Positions 35,946 to 49,124 are shown, counted from the stretch's first letter. The stretch is DNA of 64,000 nt from Straminergon stramineum (GCA_963920665.1 OY987269.1:18106501-18170500); one strand, 5' to 3'. Numbers and translations are program-made. Notes: generated from the letters alone by a model not told the origin.

Positions 35946-36803
35946 TAGCTGGAGGCACCTTTTGTTCGGAAAAATATTTTGGTAGTGTTCGCAAGTGAAA
36001 TCATGAATTAATTTATTTATTTAAATCATGATTTTCAGATTTTCAGATTAGGCATGGAATTTCTATGGAGTTTCAAAGTGGTAACTCCCTAGACCACTGA
36101 AAACCGATATATTGGTGGACTTGACATCAAAATTTGACAAAATCAGTTCTAAGTAAGTAAGGGAAAAATTTAATGACATTGTAGGTGGACACTTCAATGG
36201 AAACCTAGGGACACTTCAAGGGAACTCTACTATATAGGAATGGGAATAGGGATCAACTTTTGGATATTTCTACCTTAGTATTGTAAGTTACAATAGGGGT
36301 TGTCACACCTTCTCCGAGAATGAAAGTTCTATGAAGAATGAGAGGTATGAAGTGAAAGAAGAGGAGCCAATAGGAGCCCTTCTCCATGAAAGAAGGGGTG
36401 ACACCGCTTTGGGGCTATGTGGAGAATGACAATCAACACATAGAGTGAGGAGTGGAAGGGAAGTGCTAAAAAGTTTGTGTGTGAAATCTTCTTAATATCC
36501 ATTTCTTCACTTTCAAAGGAGAAGAAGAAAAAAACTCCTCAATCTTCAAAGAATAGGCCCTCCGAGATTCAAGGAGAGAGTGCCACATCATCACTCTTTG
36601 AAGATTGAGAATGGAGAGAAGGAATGACAATCCCTAATGTTAAAGTGAGTTTCAAAAGGGTCAAAGCACAATAATAGGAGCTACTAGTAGACCTTATTGA
36701 GGTGCTTATGGGGATCCTTATTGGAATACTCTACTCAAAGATTGTTGCTTATTTATCTAAAATAGTCCTTAATTGGATGAAACACAAACATGTTACAAAT
36801 GAC
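35946..36803. other. AT-rich DNA with a possible remnant PIF-like MITE end
   Basis: From 36294 the sequence GGGGTTGTCACACCTTCT resembles the left end of the PIF-like MITE at 57233. AGAAGGGGTGACACC near 36392 is its inverted counterpart. No convincing target duplication was found, so this is only a candidate degraded copy. Confidence 0.3.
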
Positions 36804-37720
36804 TTACCCCCTAAAGTTCCAAACATTGCTTTTTTAGTAAAATAGATATTTTGGGTAGCTCAATATGAATGGAATTTCCAACTTTTTTCTTTGAAATTTT
36901 TACACAACATGTGGTAAAGGAGTAGCTATAAGTCCCAACAATTTTCATTACTTTTGACTACATAGTTAAAAAGTTATTATATGATATGTAGTTTCTTTCC
37001 CAACTTAGTAGCCTAGGCAAATTAGAAAAAAATTCTTTTTCAGAAATAAAAATTTGAAATTGATTTTCTAGATTTATATGTATGTAGAAAGCTTTGAATC
37101 ATTCCATTTTGATTGATGAGTTGAAACTTAATAAGGAAAATATCTAATTTAGTGTTTTATGAGGAGTTTTAGTTTGCAAGGAGCTATGGATTCTCTACTC
37201 TAAAATAAACTTTGAAGTCCTTTATTTAACTCAATTTTCCATATTTTTGGAAATAAAATAAAATGATAGGATGTAGATTGTTTATTGCAACATGAAAACC
37301 ATCAGGATTGACATTTTTCAATTTCAAAACTAAATTCTTAACAATTTCGTATTTTGAATCATTCTCTACTTCTTTCTACTTACTAATTTTTTCCATGAGT
37401 TCTACAATTCCAAATGATCTGAAATTTTTCAAATGTGTAGCCTAATTGCCTTGAAGAATGAATTCAAAGATGCACAACCATTTTGGACATTCTTTTATAC
37501 AAATGTGACCTTGTGAATAGCAACTACCTTGTTTTTAGGAAATCTACATGGTAGACATTTTTGAATTTTTTTTCCACATCTTCTCAAACTAGCGTACTAT
37601 AAGATCCTTGGGATACATTTGCCAAAAAATGTTCTTGTTCTAAAATGTAGCACTTGTACTAGAAATGGCAGTTTTGGAGCGTTTTGGGTGAAAACATAGT
37701 CAAAAACCTTTAGGGGTCAA
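36804..37720 (+). mobile_element. TTAA-type non-autonomous element, 917 bp
   Basis: Begins TTAC-CCCCTAAAG (36804) and ends CTTTAGGGG-TCAA (37720); each flank differs from TTAA by one base. Its whole length aligns with 24657-25561. The 9-bp inverted ends are perfect. No coding frame is present. Confidence 0.7.
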
Positions 37721-39339
37721 GTGGTGGTTACAACTACATTTTTCTGTCATTTTAATACTTATAGACTTCACATAATTATTTTTATTTTGTATTATGTCAA
37801 ATATCCATAACTAAAAAACAAAGCCATACAATTTTTTTCATATTTCGAGTCATATTCAAGAGTTATAATGAAGATTCTTCAAAAAATGTAGTCAATACAA
37901 CCAAATTGGCTCCTATTAATGTGCTTGGACCCAAAAGGCTCTTGTAAGGTTTGAGCCAAGACTAGGATAAGGAGGATACTTGATAAATTTTTTGACATGT
38001 TTTGGATTTTTAATCATGAGCTAGCATTTAGGAAAGGTAGGAAGGTGAAGTATAACTTTACGAAGCTTTCTCTTGGTTTGATTTTATTAGGTTTCATTGT
38101 TTCTTTTATTTGTTGTGTAGTAGGAGCAATAGCTTCTCTTGGCAAGTCATTGGTGCCTAACTTTTGTATTGGAATAAAAATTGTTCCTCTTGAGACCAAA
38201 AATATATTAAAAAAATAAAAATCCACAATAGTTTCACAAGTAGAGTGACTCACTCTTGAGCAAACTTTTATATTGTATTGGAAATGAGTTTTTCAAGTTA
38301 TTAGAAGTTAGAATTGTTTTTCCTAGTTTGACGATGCTTTCACTTCTGTATGAGTTGGGAGAAACTAAATTGAAAGACTAGATTTGCCTTGTTGTCAAAC
38401 TGAAAGCAACCAAAATATTGAAGTCTTATGAGTGTCTAAAATGGTTTTTTAGAAGTTGGAAACTTGCCTCCCTACTTTTTCTAAGCCTTCTCCTAAAATT
38501 TTGCCAAGCAATTTCAACTCTCTTCTTGGAACTCTTGCACACTTTCACATTGGAATCCGAAATTTATTTTGCCTCTTATACAAGGGTTGGCAAATTCAAG
38601 AGGCAATCATCATAGAAGTCCAATAAAATTAGTTTCCCTTCTCTAAAATAAATGCACCTATAAACACCAATAATAGAAATTAAGTACATTTTACTATAAT
38701 AAAAAAAAATATTTTTATTGAATCTTATTAACAAGTGAAAGAGGATTCAAATGTTTAGTAGCATGTGTATTTTGTACATAATTAGAATAAGTTATGAAAT
38801 CTCAAAATATTATTTGTAGATGTGCCAAAAATATACATTGGGCTCTCATGTTCCAATTGTATACATTTAGTGTCATCAATATCGAGGTTTTGGTGTCAAT
38901 TTTTGGTCCAAATGCAAGTATCATGTTTGGGATAGTAAAAGTTATGGGTGCACATAGTTACTTGAAGATAAGTATAATCACCTCCTAAACTAGTTTCACT
39001 TGCAAAATTAGTAGTACCACCAAAACATTGTAAAAATTTGTAATCTCATACAATCTATGAAATTTTGAATTTGGCACCCACTAGTTGAAAACAATGTCAC
39101 AGTCAACAAAAACTAATTGATGTTTATTGAAAATTGTGTTGTAGTTAATGTTGATTTCTTGAAGCTCCATTGCAATCAATGTAAGCATTAGCTAGTTTTT
39201 GTTGTCTATGACTTTGTTTTCTACTAGTGACTAATTTCAAATAATTTGATTTTGATAAATTAGTATCACATGCACTAATTTGGTACATTGGTGTAACAAT
39301 AGACTAGAAAAACAGACTTTGGTGCCCTAATTAGTGCTA
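37721..39339. other. AT-rich intergenic DNA with one small ATG frame
   Basis: A 73-codon frame at 37997-38218 (+) begins with ATG and contains a hydrophobic segment (LILLGFIVSFICCVVGAIA) that could span a membrane. There is no family resemblance or gene context, so I do not call it a gene. The rest holds nothing I can identify. Confidence 0.35.
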
Positions 39340-39600
39340 GATAACCACCTTTGTATTAAGGTAGGTAGCCCCTACACCACCATCTATTGTTGCTATATCT
39401 AGTTACTATTATTAAACATTCCAACTTTTGACTTTTCTTGTTGGAAAATAAAAGGAGGTTTGAATGCACCAAAAATGCAACATTTGGATAATGTATACAA
39501 AAGTAATGAAGGATCAAAATGATTTTTGGTAGATGTTCTAAAATCATTTTTTGAACATACATACATATTGGTTTTGGAGATGTACACAATGATTTGGGAG
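39340..39600 (-). repeat. 250-bp dispersed repeat, copy A
   Basis: It shares ordered blocks with the copies at 45245, 54003 and 56416: GGTAGGTA-CCCC at one edge, 'agttactattatta', 'acatttgga', 'agatgttctaaaa', and 'ttttggagatgtacac' at the other edge. Orientation is opposite to the copies at 45245 and 56416. It is not coding. Confidence 0.6.
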
Positions 39601-39689
39601 GTATGAACCTAAGTGCTTACAAACTCCATACAAGAGTTTGGTGTCCTACTATAGTAAATATAGGACAATCACCAAAGTACAGGGAATTT

Positions 39690-39935
39690 TGATAATAAAC
39701 AGGCTAACAAGGAAGGCAAAGTCCAATGAGGAATGCTTATTTATTTTCGAAATTTCCAACAATGAGAAGATTGCCCAATGTAAACACCCATTTAGAAATG
39801 GATGAAATATGTGATTGATGAATGAAAAATTTGTAGTCATCAATTATGCGGATCTCACGCATTGGTAAGAGATTATGGGAAATAATCCTCTCACCAAATG
39901 AACCAGACATTTCTTGATGAGGGTTTCGATGCTGG
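39690..39935 (+). repeat. Dispersed repeat, copy 2 (uninterrupted)
   Basis: This is the counterpart of the interrupted repeat at 2665-3330. It carries both flanking blocks but not the 399-bp PIF-like MITE, with 'gaaatttccaacaatgag' at the place of the insertion. The two copies differ enough to be old. Confidence 0.55.
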
Positions 39936-41989
39936 AAAAATTGAAACCACCATTCTATTAGTGTTTGCAATCTCCAAACTTGAGAATTCTTTTGTAATAC
40001 ATCACTCCCATGCATGATGCAGGGTGCTTCTTCCTAGTCTCAACATTCTTGAGGCCAATGAGTTTTTGAGGTTTGAGCTTCAATTGAGTCCCTCTTACAA
40101 ATTTTTCATTTCAAGACACTTAGTTTTGGGTCAAAAATGAAGGCATTTGTATTGATTCAAACAATATAAGATAAAGTTGGAGCTCAAAGAGAATGTAATT
40201 GGACTTGCAAACATCAGTTACACCTAGAGGCCGGACCAATATGTTGTGTAAGTGATCTGAAATCTTCACTTGTCATTAGACAAAAAGTTGAAATGTGGGC
40301 AATTAGCCTCAAGGGGAATGGCTTGGCCTCTTGGCACAAAGCATCCCTTAGTGGGCCACAATTAATGAAGCTTGTGAAGTGCCAATACTAACCACTAAAA
40401 CAGAAGCTTAGTAGTTCTAAGGAGACAACATCCATTATGACTGTAAGCGTGGGGCCTTCGCAAAGAAACGAAAAAATTTTAAAAAATAAAAATTTTGAAC
40501 GTCTTGGAGAAAATTTTGAACTAGACAAAAAGCTAAAGTTTTGATTGTTTTTGTCATTTTTTTTCTTAATTATAATTGTTAAATTTTGACCCTTGAAAGT
40601 CTAGGAACCTTAATCCTTAGATGCAATGTGATTTTTTGTTTTTGTATTTGACATACTTTACAAGGTATAGGAGTTGAGGTATACATTTATGATAAAATTT
40701 TGTATTCATGCTTAACCAAATCCAATGATACATGGCACTCCCAATTTGGATCATTGTTGCATTTCCTACATGTCTCAGAAGCTACAAATGGTCATTTGTT
40801 CTATGTCTATAGTATTTGATCATGATAACATTTTGATATTAAAATAACATCCAAATGAAATATGATATTTGTTGGATTATTGTCCAAAAATGTATGTCTT
40901 GACATATTTTAGGAAATAATTGGATTCTAGGGTGGCTCCCTAATCCAATTGTGACCCCTATTTTTGGGCCCAATTGTTTTCTCTTGCTTCCTAATGTGGT
41001 GAAAACTATATAAGTTTGGCATTACAACAACTTCAATGTCCACTTCAGTTGACAAGCTCCAATTTTATGACTTCAATGAACACCATTATCAATGCTTGGT
41101 TTCTACCTCCACATGGCAAGATAATCACACATTATTCCACACTTTTGAGGGACATTTTGCATACCTAATTTCAATAGTGCCATGAATGAATGAACCACAT
41201 TAGAATCCAAATAGACAAGAATTTCCCCGGTCCCTAAAAACAACAATGAAAAGCTCTATGTTTTTGCTTTGACCACCTTTATCATGTTCCTTTTTTTTTG
41301 TTAAATTCAAATTGAGTTGACTGAACTACATGTGAAGGATTCCTTGATTTGCCATCTTGTTGTAAAAAACTAATTATGTGCAACAACCAAAGGAACTAAC
41401 TTACTTACAATGGCGGGTTGCACCCTCCCTTTTCTATATAATTTTTTTTCTCCGTTTTCGCCAAGTCGAAGTTTTCTCATGATTGGAAGGTCCGTTGGTA
41501 TTCTCCCAACCTGTAGTATGGAGGTTCAGTTGTCTCATATTGGACTGTTTGGAAGGGCAGGGTGGGGGCCCTCTCTCCACTGATGACGGTCAGTGGCAGT
41601 ACTCTTCAACAATGATGGAATCCCTTACCAACTGTCTCTCTGTCTCTGTGTTCCACCTTGAAATTTTTTATTTTATTTTATATTTTGTATCATCAATCTT
41701 GGCGTACATTATGCCCCCATATTGAAGGATTGAAATGTGGTACCAAATTGAAAGTCACTGTGTATGTTTCCAGCTTTTGCCGCATGATTGATTGAATTGA
41801 ATGAATTCGCAATTGAAGTAATGTAATGTACTACCTTACCACCCCGGAATTCATCATAATTCAACTGTACAGTACAGTAGTGTCAACTTGCCGGAATGCA
41901 TCATGTTTTATTTAATTTATGTCTCTTTTTTCAGGTCTAAGGACAGCGGTCTCTCCCGCCATGAGATTGATGAAATTGGTGATTACTTC
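39936..41989. other. AT-rich intergenic DNA, balanced from about 41.4 kb
   Basis: No gene is supportable. A short balanced patch at about 41450-41950 has no recognisable product. TTGACCCTTGAAAG at about 40587 resembles the end of the element at 41990-42222, but no partner end was found. Confidence 0.45.
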
Positions 41990-42222
41990 TTAACCCTAGA
42001 AGGGCCTGAAAGCCCTTTGCAGCGGTATGGGATATTATGTATTTGGTGGTATTTGATCAGGGAAACATTCACCAAATACTTTTCAGTACAAATTAAATTC
42101 ATGATCATGATAGTATATATAAATAAAAATGTATTATAACTCATCTATTAAACCACAATTGAAGAGTTATAAAGCTAAATATAGGTCGTATAGAGGAACC
42201 CCAAGGGCCTTTCAAGGGTTGA
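41990..42222 (+). mobile_element. 233-bp TTAA-type MITE
   Basis: TTAACCCTAGAAGGGCC at 41990 faces GGCCTTTCAAGGGTTGA at 42206-42222. This is an inverted repeat of about 17 bases with three mismatches next to TTAA/TTGA. The size and TTAA-CCC termini match the other short elements, though the interior differs from the 701-930 family. Confidence 0.55.
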
Positions 42223-42290
42223 ACTTAGCACACTTGAGTGGGTAAGATAATCATACATAAAAGTGATACACACAAGCTCTGATGGTATTA

Positions 42291-42440
42291 TTAACTCCTC
42301 AAGGCCCAAACAATTTCTTTCTTTTTTCACAAGTTTGAACTTTGATTGATAACGCACATTGTACATCAAGCAACTTCATATTGATCATGTCATTTTACAA
42401 TCTAAACTTCATCATGATCATATATAGTGACCGTACATGT
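42291..42440 (+). repeat. Partial copy of the element at 21515-21768
   Basis: TTAA-CTCCTCAAGGCC at 42291 is followed by the same left-hand interior as 21515-21640 ('aaacaattt', 'aagtttgaactttgattgat', 'cattgtacatcaagc'). The right end was not found, so the copy is truncated or strongly diverged. Confidence 0.55.
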
Positions 42441-42478
42441 AGAATATGGGGTACATCCTTGAAATCAATTATTATCCA

Positions 42479-42790
42479 TTGAGTGACACTCTTACAAGGT
42501 AGCAATTAGGTTCATAAATATTTTTACCCTTACATGCTTGAGGCACACTTTGGGCAAAAAGTATCATAAAAATACCACTGTTTAGGGCAATGAGAAAAAA
42601 ACGATTTTTAAAAAATATATAATTTTGTTGAACAAATTTTTTATTCATTGAGTGACACTTTTACAAGTAGAAATTAGATACATAAGTATTTTTCCCTTGT
42701 ACAAGATTGAGGCACATTTTGAGCAATCATTGACAAAAACTACCATTTTTTTTAGGAAAGTGAGAAAAATATGATTTTAAAAAATGAAAT
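42479..42790 (+). repeat. Tandem duplication, two units offset 169 bp
   Basis: 'ttgagtgacact' at 42479 and 42648 begins two units of about 140 bases. They share 'ttacaag', 'attag', 'cataa(a/g)tattttt', 'ttgaggcaca(c/t)tttg', 'taccac/taccat' and a closing 'agtgagaaaaa' and 'tttaaaaaat'. About 30 bases of AT-rich spacer lie between them. Confidence 0.7.
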
Positions 42791-45244
42791 GCAGCCTTTG
42801 ACTATACAAATTCGTTTTAGACCACTACGGGGAATGTACAAAAGTTTTTTAGAAACTTTGACCAAACAGGTTGAATGATAATAACATTTGAAATTAGAAG
42901 AAAAAGTTACTTTTCCAACCTTGTCTAAAGGGATCAACAAAATTTAACTCCTCCCAGGGTGAGATTTTTTCACTACACATGGGCTTTTTTTTATAATTGC
43001 ATCCAATATCATATTAGTTACATACTTGCCAAATTTTTAAAATAGAGGACAAACTTTGCCCATGCTATCCAAACTACCCGAAATGTAATTTAGGGCAACA
43101 TAAATTTTGATCTAGGCATCTAATTGGAAAAAAATTATAATTTCACTAACTATAGGCAATACATGTTCATACGTTGTATCAAAATTTTGTGAACATCCAA
43201 CCAAACTTTACTTTGTGTGCAACTACCGAAAATTTCTTGTAAATATTGAATAGTCACTTGGTTCTTTTGGGGGGAAACTTATGATTTTTTCAAACTATCA
43301 TGTATGTTGCCTTTGTAAGAACAACTTCAATCATTGACACCATTTCTTTTCTTTGACATTCCCTTGTTGGAAACTTCACCTTTAAACTCATTTTTTGAAA
43401 TTGGAACAAATGAGGCTTTTTCTTGAGTTGAAGAAGTTGATTTTGTTTTAATAAGCCCTTTCCAATTTGTTTGGCTACTTATACAATCACAATGAACCTC
43501 ATATTGCTTTTACTAGTAGACAATAGACATCACTTTACACATCCTTTTATTGCCTCTCTTATCATCATTCAGAATGTCAACTATAAGCTTAAACTATAAG
43601 TTTAGTAATAGGATGTTTAGTAGCACAAAGCTTTAGAAACTTCAAGTAAAAAAATCATAGCATCACACTACATCCTTGGATTTTGATGGTGAACCAAAGT
43701 CTTATTTGTCCTCAAAGGTTTTTTTTCATTTTATTATCATTTTAAAAAATATTTTAAAAATAGACTAAACAATCATGTGTGCAATGGTGTAATGATGTAG
43801 AATGTTCTAGTGTCCTATGAAAATAAAATTTCTTATAATAGCAATTGTTAAGGCATACGACCCATGTGCAACCACTTAAGCAATTACGCATATATGGAGC
43901 TTGGGATTCTCAAGTGGGGAAATTTTCTTGTGTACAAAAATAGAGTTGGGAAGGATTCCATATTTTTTCATAATTTTATTTCTCAAAATGTAATTACTAT
44001 GAATTTTTTAGCTTCAGATTCTATTCGACCCATATTGGTCATATAGATTTATGTATTTCCAACCGAGGGCTAGTTGCAAAATTGACCAAGGATTGGTTGC
44101 AATATTGATAATCCTATAGCCAATCATAATGTGCCACAATTAATCACCAATCCTGACTACCTAATCAGGAAGAACTATAGTCTACAAGGCAGAAATGGGG
44201 GGGTGATCGGAATGCGGTCGGCTCCCTTATACATTGGAATTTAGCATTTTGAAGAAAAAATTTGGCTTAAAAGACAACTTGGTTTTAAGAACAATATGTT
44301 GTCCTAAGATTTTTTAAAATAGAGTTCTCTTCATTTTCAATTAATGAAATCATGAATTTTTTTTAATACAAATGATGCCAAATGCTTTAGCAAATGAAAT
44401 CGGGATATCACATGAAAAATAGGAATGATAAATCACAATTGGCAATTGATATTTTTCAATATTAAAAACAAATTGCAATTATTTTTGCAAGCAAATTTTT
44501 TCATACTCCAACAAACAAAGAAACAATACTTGGAATTCTTCCTCCTTCAAAAAGTCTCAACTCAATTTATTTATTTCACTAGAGTAGATTTTTAGGTAGC
44601 ATGTATTATTATCATAGTGAGCAACATCATTCAAACCCAAATTTTGATTATTGGTGTGTTTTGAAATTTAGTAGGCAATATTTACAATTGTAAATACAAA
44701 TTTGCAATAAAATTTTCAATTTTAGTATTTAAAAAAAATATTCTCTTAAAGTAGGACCAGCTACAATGACATTGCAGTCTCTTTGCAATTGTTGGCAACC
44801 AATATTGATACCATTGGAGTTCGATCATAGCATATTGAACACTGGCTTTTGATCACAAGACTCTTATCTTGGGTTTAGGTTTTCAAAATAGTTTTTTTTT
44901 TGTTTGGCAAAATTTTGCCACATTTGTTAGAATCTGACCACTGTGAGGCTGTCCCTCCAAAATTTGGCCTATGTAGTGAAGCCAACACAGGGGACACTAG
45001 TCCAAAAAAAAACTTGTTTCAAAATGAAACATCAGATGAAATAATTGGATGATATTTCTCCAAAATAAAAACATCAGATGGATTTGGTGACAAGAGTCAT
45101 GATAGGGATCGTAACACTGCACAATATAGTAGATTAGAACTACACTTAAAGAGTTAAAGTAAGCCTTATTTCAACAATTGCAATCCATTTGAATGAAGTC
45201 GGCACATCCAAAATTGCACCCTATCTAATACCACCATCATCAAT
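42791..45244. other. AT-rich intergenic DNA
   Basis: No gene or ordered repeat that I can support. A 60-codon ATG frame at 43864-44046 (+) is not recognisable. Confidence 0.5.
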
Positions 45245-45495
45245 GAGTGTACATCTCCAAAATCAACATGTACATATGTCAAAGAAACAATTTTAGAACA
45301 TCTATCCAAATATACTTCGACTCTTCCTAACTTTTGCATATGCTACCCAAATGTCACATTCTTTGCTGCATTCGAGCCTCCTTTTTGCTTGACAACAACA
45401 ACAATAACAAATTCAATGAAAATTTGACCAGTCTAATAATAGTAACTAGGCAAAGTAGCAAAAAAATTAGCATTTTTTGGGGGGTGGGGGGTACC
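45245..45495 (+). repeat. 250-bp dispersed repeat, copy B
   Basis: Starts with GTGTACATCTCCAAAATC, contains 'ttttagaacatct', 'aacttttgcata', 'caaatgtcacattctttgc' and 'aataatagtaacta', and ends in GGGGTACCCACC. The order is the same as at 56416-56660 and reversed relative to 39340 and 54003. Confidence 0.65.
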
Positions 45496-47950
45496 CACCA
45501 TAGAGCTCATGTCTTAGAAAAGGAATCCCATGAAAGGTGATCCAGTGAAAGCTTCCTATCTCTGAGATGCCTTGCCTGCCACTTCTCCTCCCTGGCGGGC
45601 ATCCCCCCTCCCAAGGTTAATTAACTTAACTTAACCCATGATCTGCATGCAGTTTTGGTTTTGATTTTTTTGCAAATGAACCTTGGATCCCATGAAGAGC
45701 CACTGTTCCTTGGTGGGCTTCCATGCCCCATGCAAGCAATGAAAGCAAGCAACCCACAAGACTGCTGTCGCCCACAAGATCACCATAGTTGGTACAGTAC
45801 TTGGAGCCAGTCAGATGCCCTCAAACAAAGCTGGGTATTCTCTATGCACATGTCATTTGGTTGGAGTGTGGACCCAAGTTGACAATTCCTCAAATGTAGT
45901 AGACTTTTGGTTATGGGGAAAAAAAAATTCATTTAAAAATATATTTGATCGTGGACTTGTCGAGTTGACAACAGACTGTGACAAGTTGGTATTGTAAAGT
46001 AAAGTTGTTGTAACATACTCTAATAAGAGTTGACAACAGAATGCACATAGCAAGTTGGGAATTGAGACAGTTTTTTTTAATATTTTCATATGTGCTCATA
46101 CAATATGTGTGTTCACTGAAAGCCCTCTGTCTGTAATGTCATGTAAATGTTTGGACAGGATATGATGCTAGCTATGGTATTGCAGTTGACAAGCAAGCCA
46201 GGAAACCAAAATTTGACAGTGGCTTCTCCCACCCTTCTGAAGAAAGTGAAGAAGATTCTCCACAGTAAATGGCTAGAGTCAAAAAATAAGTTTGACTCTA
46301 AAGACAGCATCGTAATGAAGCAAAATGACAAGTGTAAAAATTGGGTGTGACGAATGCAGTCCTCGGGTAGGTTTGATTTTTGGCTAAAAGCTGAAGTAGA
46401 AAGTTACCACGGCACAAGAGATAGAACATGGTGAGAAATTTTAGTGGAGCCTACAGCACTTGCACTGAAAAGTGAAGCTGTTGGAGTTGACAAGCAAGGA
46501 GACAGGCTGTGTGCTGCAGGCGGGAGCTTGAGAAGTTATTGCAGTTCGTACACTGGGACAAGCTCGATGGTGTGGGAGTAATCCTAACTTACAGCTTCCA
46601 CCACAGCTTCCGTCTGCCACAGTTGGATAAGCTTAGAACTGAATATAAGAAGAATCATACCTTACAATTTTACCTTGCAAGATGAAGTGGAAATTAGGTG
46701 AGCTGCACCCACTCTTCCCCCAGCCTCAGAGTGTTCATTGACAATCCTGTAGCTTTGCAGGCTTTGTTGAAGATGGCCGCTTTGCAGACATCACCAGCAT
46801 CGCAACTTACAAGATGCGCTTCACGCAATGCTGACGGCGTGTTGGCACAACCAAACTGAACAGTACAGCGAGCGTATATATAGATATTCTGGACACCGTA
46901 GATGGGGAGCCATATAACTCATATAAAAGGGACTTGCAGCTTAATATTTGTGAATGTTAGATACTAAGATCGCATACTGTATGAAAAATACACATACTGT
47001 ACAAAGGAAGGCCTGGCCCATGCCTCTTGCGCTTTGGGGAACACAAAGTACAACCTTCTACAGTCATTTTGAGTTGCAAATCTACTTTAAGGACCACTCC
47101 CAATTACACAGAATCTTCACCGAAACTAGCAGCAATCCCCAGCCATTCACAAGTTGAGGAAGATTGGTGCACAAGTGAAGCAGCTTTATTGAGGCATGAA
47201 AGAGGCTGGCCACGGGCACAGCCTAAGCTGAATTCTTACATTGAGAGTACCACTACTACCCTGAGGACCCAGTGTTATTATTTCGTTATGTACAATTACA
47301 AGGCTAACAACGGTGCTGCACCAGATTTAATTGGACACTGATGCAGATTACACCGACGAAAATGGGGCTGGTCCTATATCACCAAGGCTCGTTAGTGGAA
47401 AGAGCAAATTATTCAATTCGATTGCGTTCCAAGACGCTTATCGGTCGATCGGTCGGTAGGAGTTTTTTTCATTAAAATTTACGAAACTGTACTGAATTCT
47501 AATACACTACAAAATGAAGCTTCATATGAGATATATGACTACAATGACTGTTGGCTTGTGTCTGCTAAGGTACATTGAAATAGTATTACAGATCTATCAA
47601 AACATCTAAATATTATGATACGCTGGTGTTGTGGTTATTAGCACGAAATCAATCGATCTCCTTGTTGGCCAAGCTGGTACCAACTACTGCACACTAGTGC
47701 GCACCGACGGAAGCTCCGCGGGTGCTTCTTCGTCTTCTTCTTCTTCTTGGCGTAGCTTTTCTGGTGGTTGTGGACATGGATTACACAGGGCGGAAATTCA
47801 AAGTAATACATATGGTACAACCTGCGACCTGGGATTCGAAAAATAGAAAGAGCGAGCTCCCCGGAATTGAATCAACCTGAAGCCGAGGAAGCTGGTGATG
47901 GAGACGATCGAAATTTGCGTTGCATGTGTACAAATGGGACCAACCATTAA
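45496..47950. other. Gene-like flank 3' of the HD-Zip gene
   Basis: Mostly balanced sequence; the part nearest 47950 is probably the HD-Zip 3' UTR. A 'gttgacaagcaag' block occurs at about 46189 and 46478, and 'gagttgacaacaga' at 45964 and 46028. No frame resembles a known protein. Confidence 0.4.
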
Positions 47951-49124
47951 TTATGCCCAGTCCCACCAGTTGGGTAACACCGTCTGCTCCTCCAGACGTG
48001 ACAGAAGAAACGTTTGGTCAGTGGGGAAGCCGCTGTGCATATCTTCGAGCTTCACCCCGGCGCGATGGAAGGCGTGCGATGACAGGGCCAAGTCCTGATC
48101 CGTCGGCACACTGCAAAGCTCCTGCAAATTGGGGCCTACGAAATTTTCCGGAGGGAAGTGCGGGTACTGCGACCACGGTCCGTCGACATCCGTCAGCTGC
48201 TCGGGTGGCTGTTGCGGCGAGCTCTGGTTATTGTTGTTGTTATTGGTGGTGGTGGTGGTAGTGTTGATAGTCCGGCTGCTGCTGTTGTCGCTGGTGCGAG
48301 GGCTGTCTGCGTCCATGACGTCGCTGGAGTTGCTGTCTGAGCTCGTGGTCCGTTGGACGCCTGCTGGAGTGCCTTCCTTGGTTGCTGCGGGGACGTCGAT
48401 GGTGGGTGCAGTTCGGGGTGAGTGGCGCGACGAGTCAATGTCAGATTTCTCTGATTGCGTCGGGGATGCGGGATGTGAGGTCGTCTCGCTCCTACATTGC
48501 GTGGAGTCTAACGCCTTGACGTCCTCGATGGGGGTGGGCACACCCTTGAGCCGATTCACCTGTAAGAAGACGAAAAAGAAAATCAATGTTTGATACACAG
48601 AAGTGGTGGAACTGGGAGGATTGCGCCCCGATACTGTTCGCACGGGAACGCACATGCGTGTTCTAGAGATGGTTTAGAAGTGTAATGCGTCAGGGCTGAT
48701 GGTTGGGGTGATTGTGTTAGCATACCTCAGCTTTGAGCTTGGATTTGTCGCGGTTGATGGCTTCGAAATCAGACTTCAGGCGGTTGTAATCCTGTGTGAG
48801 AGCCTCAAAATCGCGCTCGAGCTGTTTGATTTTCCAGCGGGCGCGGCGGTTCTGGAACCACACCGCTACCTGCCGCGGTTGCAGTCCCAGCTCCTTGGCC
48901 AGCTGCATTTTGCGCTCGGGCTCTAGCTTGTTCTCCACCTCGAAGTTACGCTCCAGAGATCGCACCTGGTCGAAGGAAAGCCGCCGCTTCTTCTCCACGT
49001 GGTGGGAGAATTCATCCGCACCTTCGTCCACGTCTTCCTGCTCTTCCACGGACGGGCCATCGTTGTAGGCAGCGTAGTAGGGACGCTTCTGACCACATCC
49101 GCTCATATCTTCCAGACCTCCCAT
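47951..49124 (-). CDS. Class I homeodomain-leucine zipper transcription factor (two coding exons)
   Basis: Exons 48726-49124 and 47951-48559, joined in phase through GAG|GTATGC and ttacag|GTG, encode 335 residues. The homeodomain spans about 44-103 with the helix-3 signature [13 protein letters not shown] (87-98). A leucine zipper follows directly with heptad positions L102, L109, L116, I123, L130 and L137. The intron falls inside the zipper, after residue 133. A Ser/Thr/Pro-rich region with a Thr/Asn run (about 231-244) leads to a C-terminal aromatic-acidic NWWDWA (330-335), like the AHA-type activation motif of class I members. There is no START domain, which excludes classes III and IV. 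The family binds CAATNATTG-type sites in the nucleus and often acts in water-deficit, ABA or growth responses; the role here is unknown. The frame is open to a GTG at 49136, but the first ATG is at 49122-49124. Confidence 0.93.

Noticed and set aside
35656..35994. A Pro/Arg-rich 112-codon frame opposite another open frame
   Set aside because: Both frames stay open because the DNA is GC-rich; neither has domains or good codon structure.
48129..48593. A 154-codon plus-strand frame opposite the HD-Zip second exon
   Set aside because: It is antisense to a clear coding exon, and its Val/Leu repeats mirror the Asn/Thr run of the real protein.
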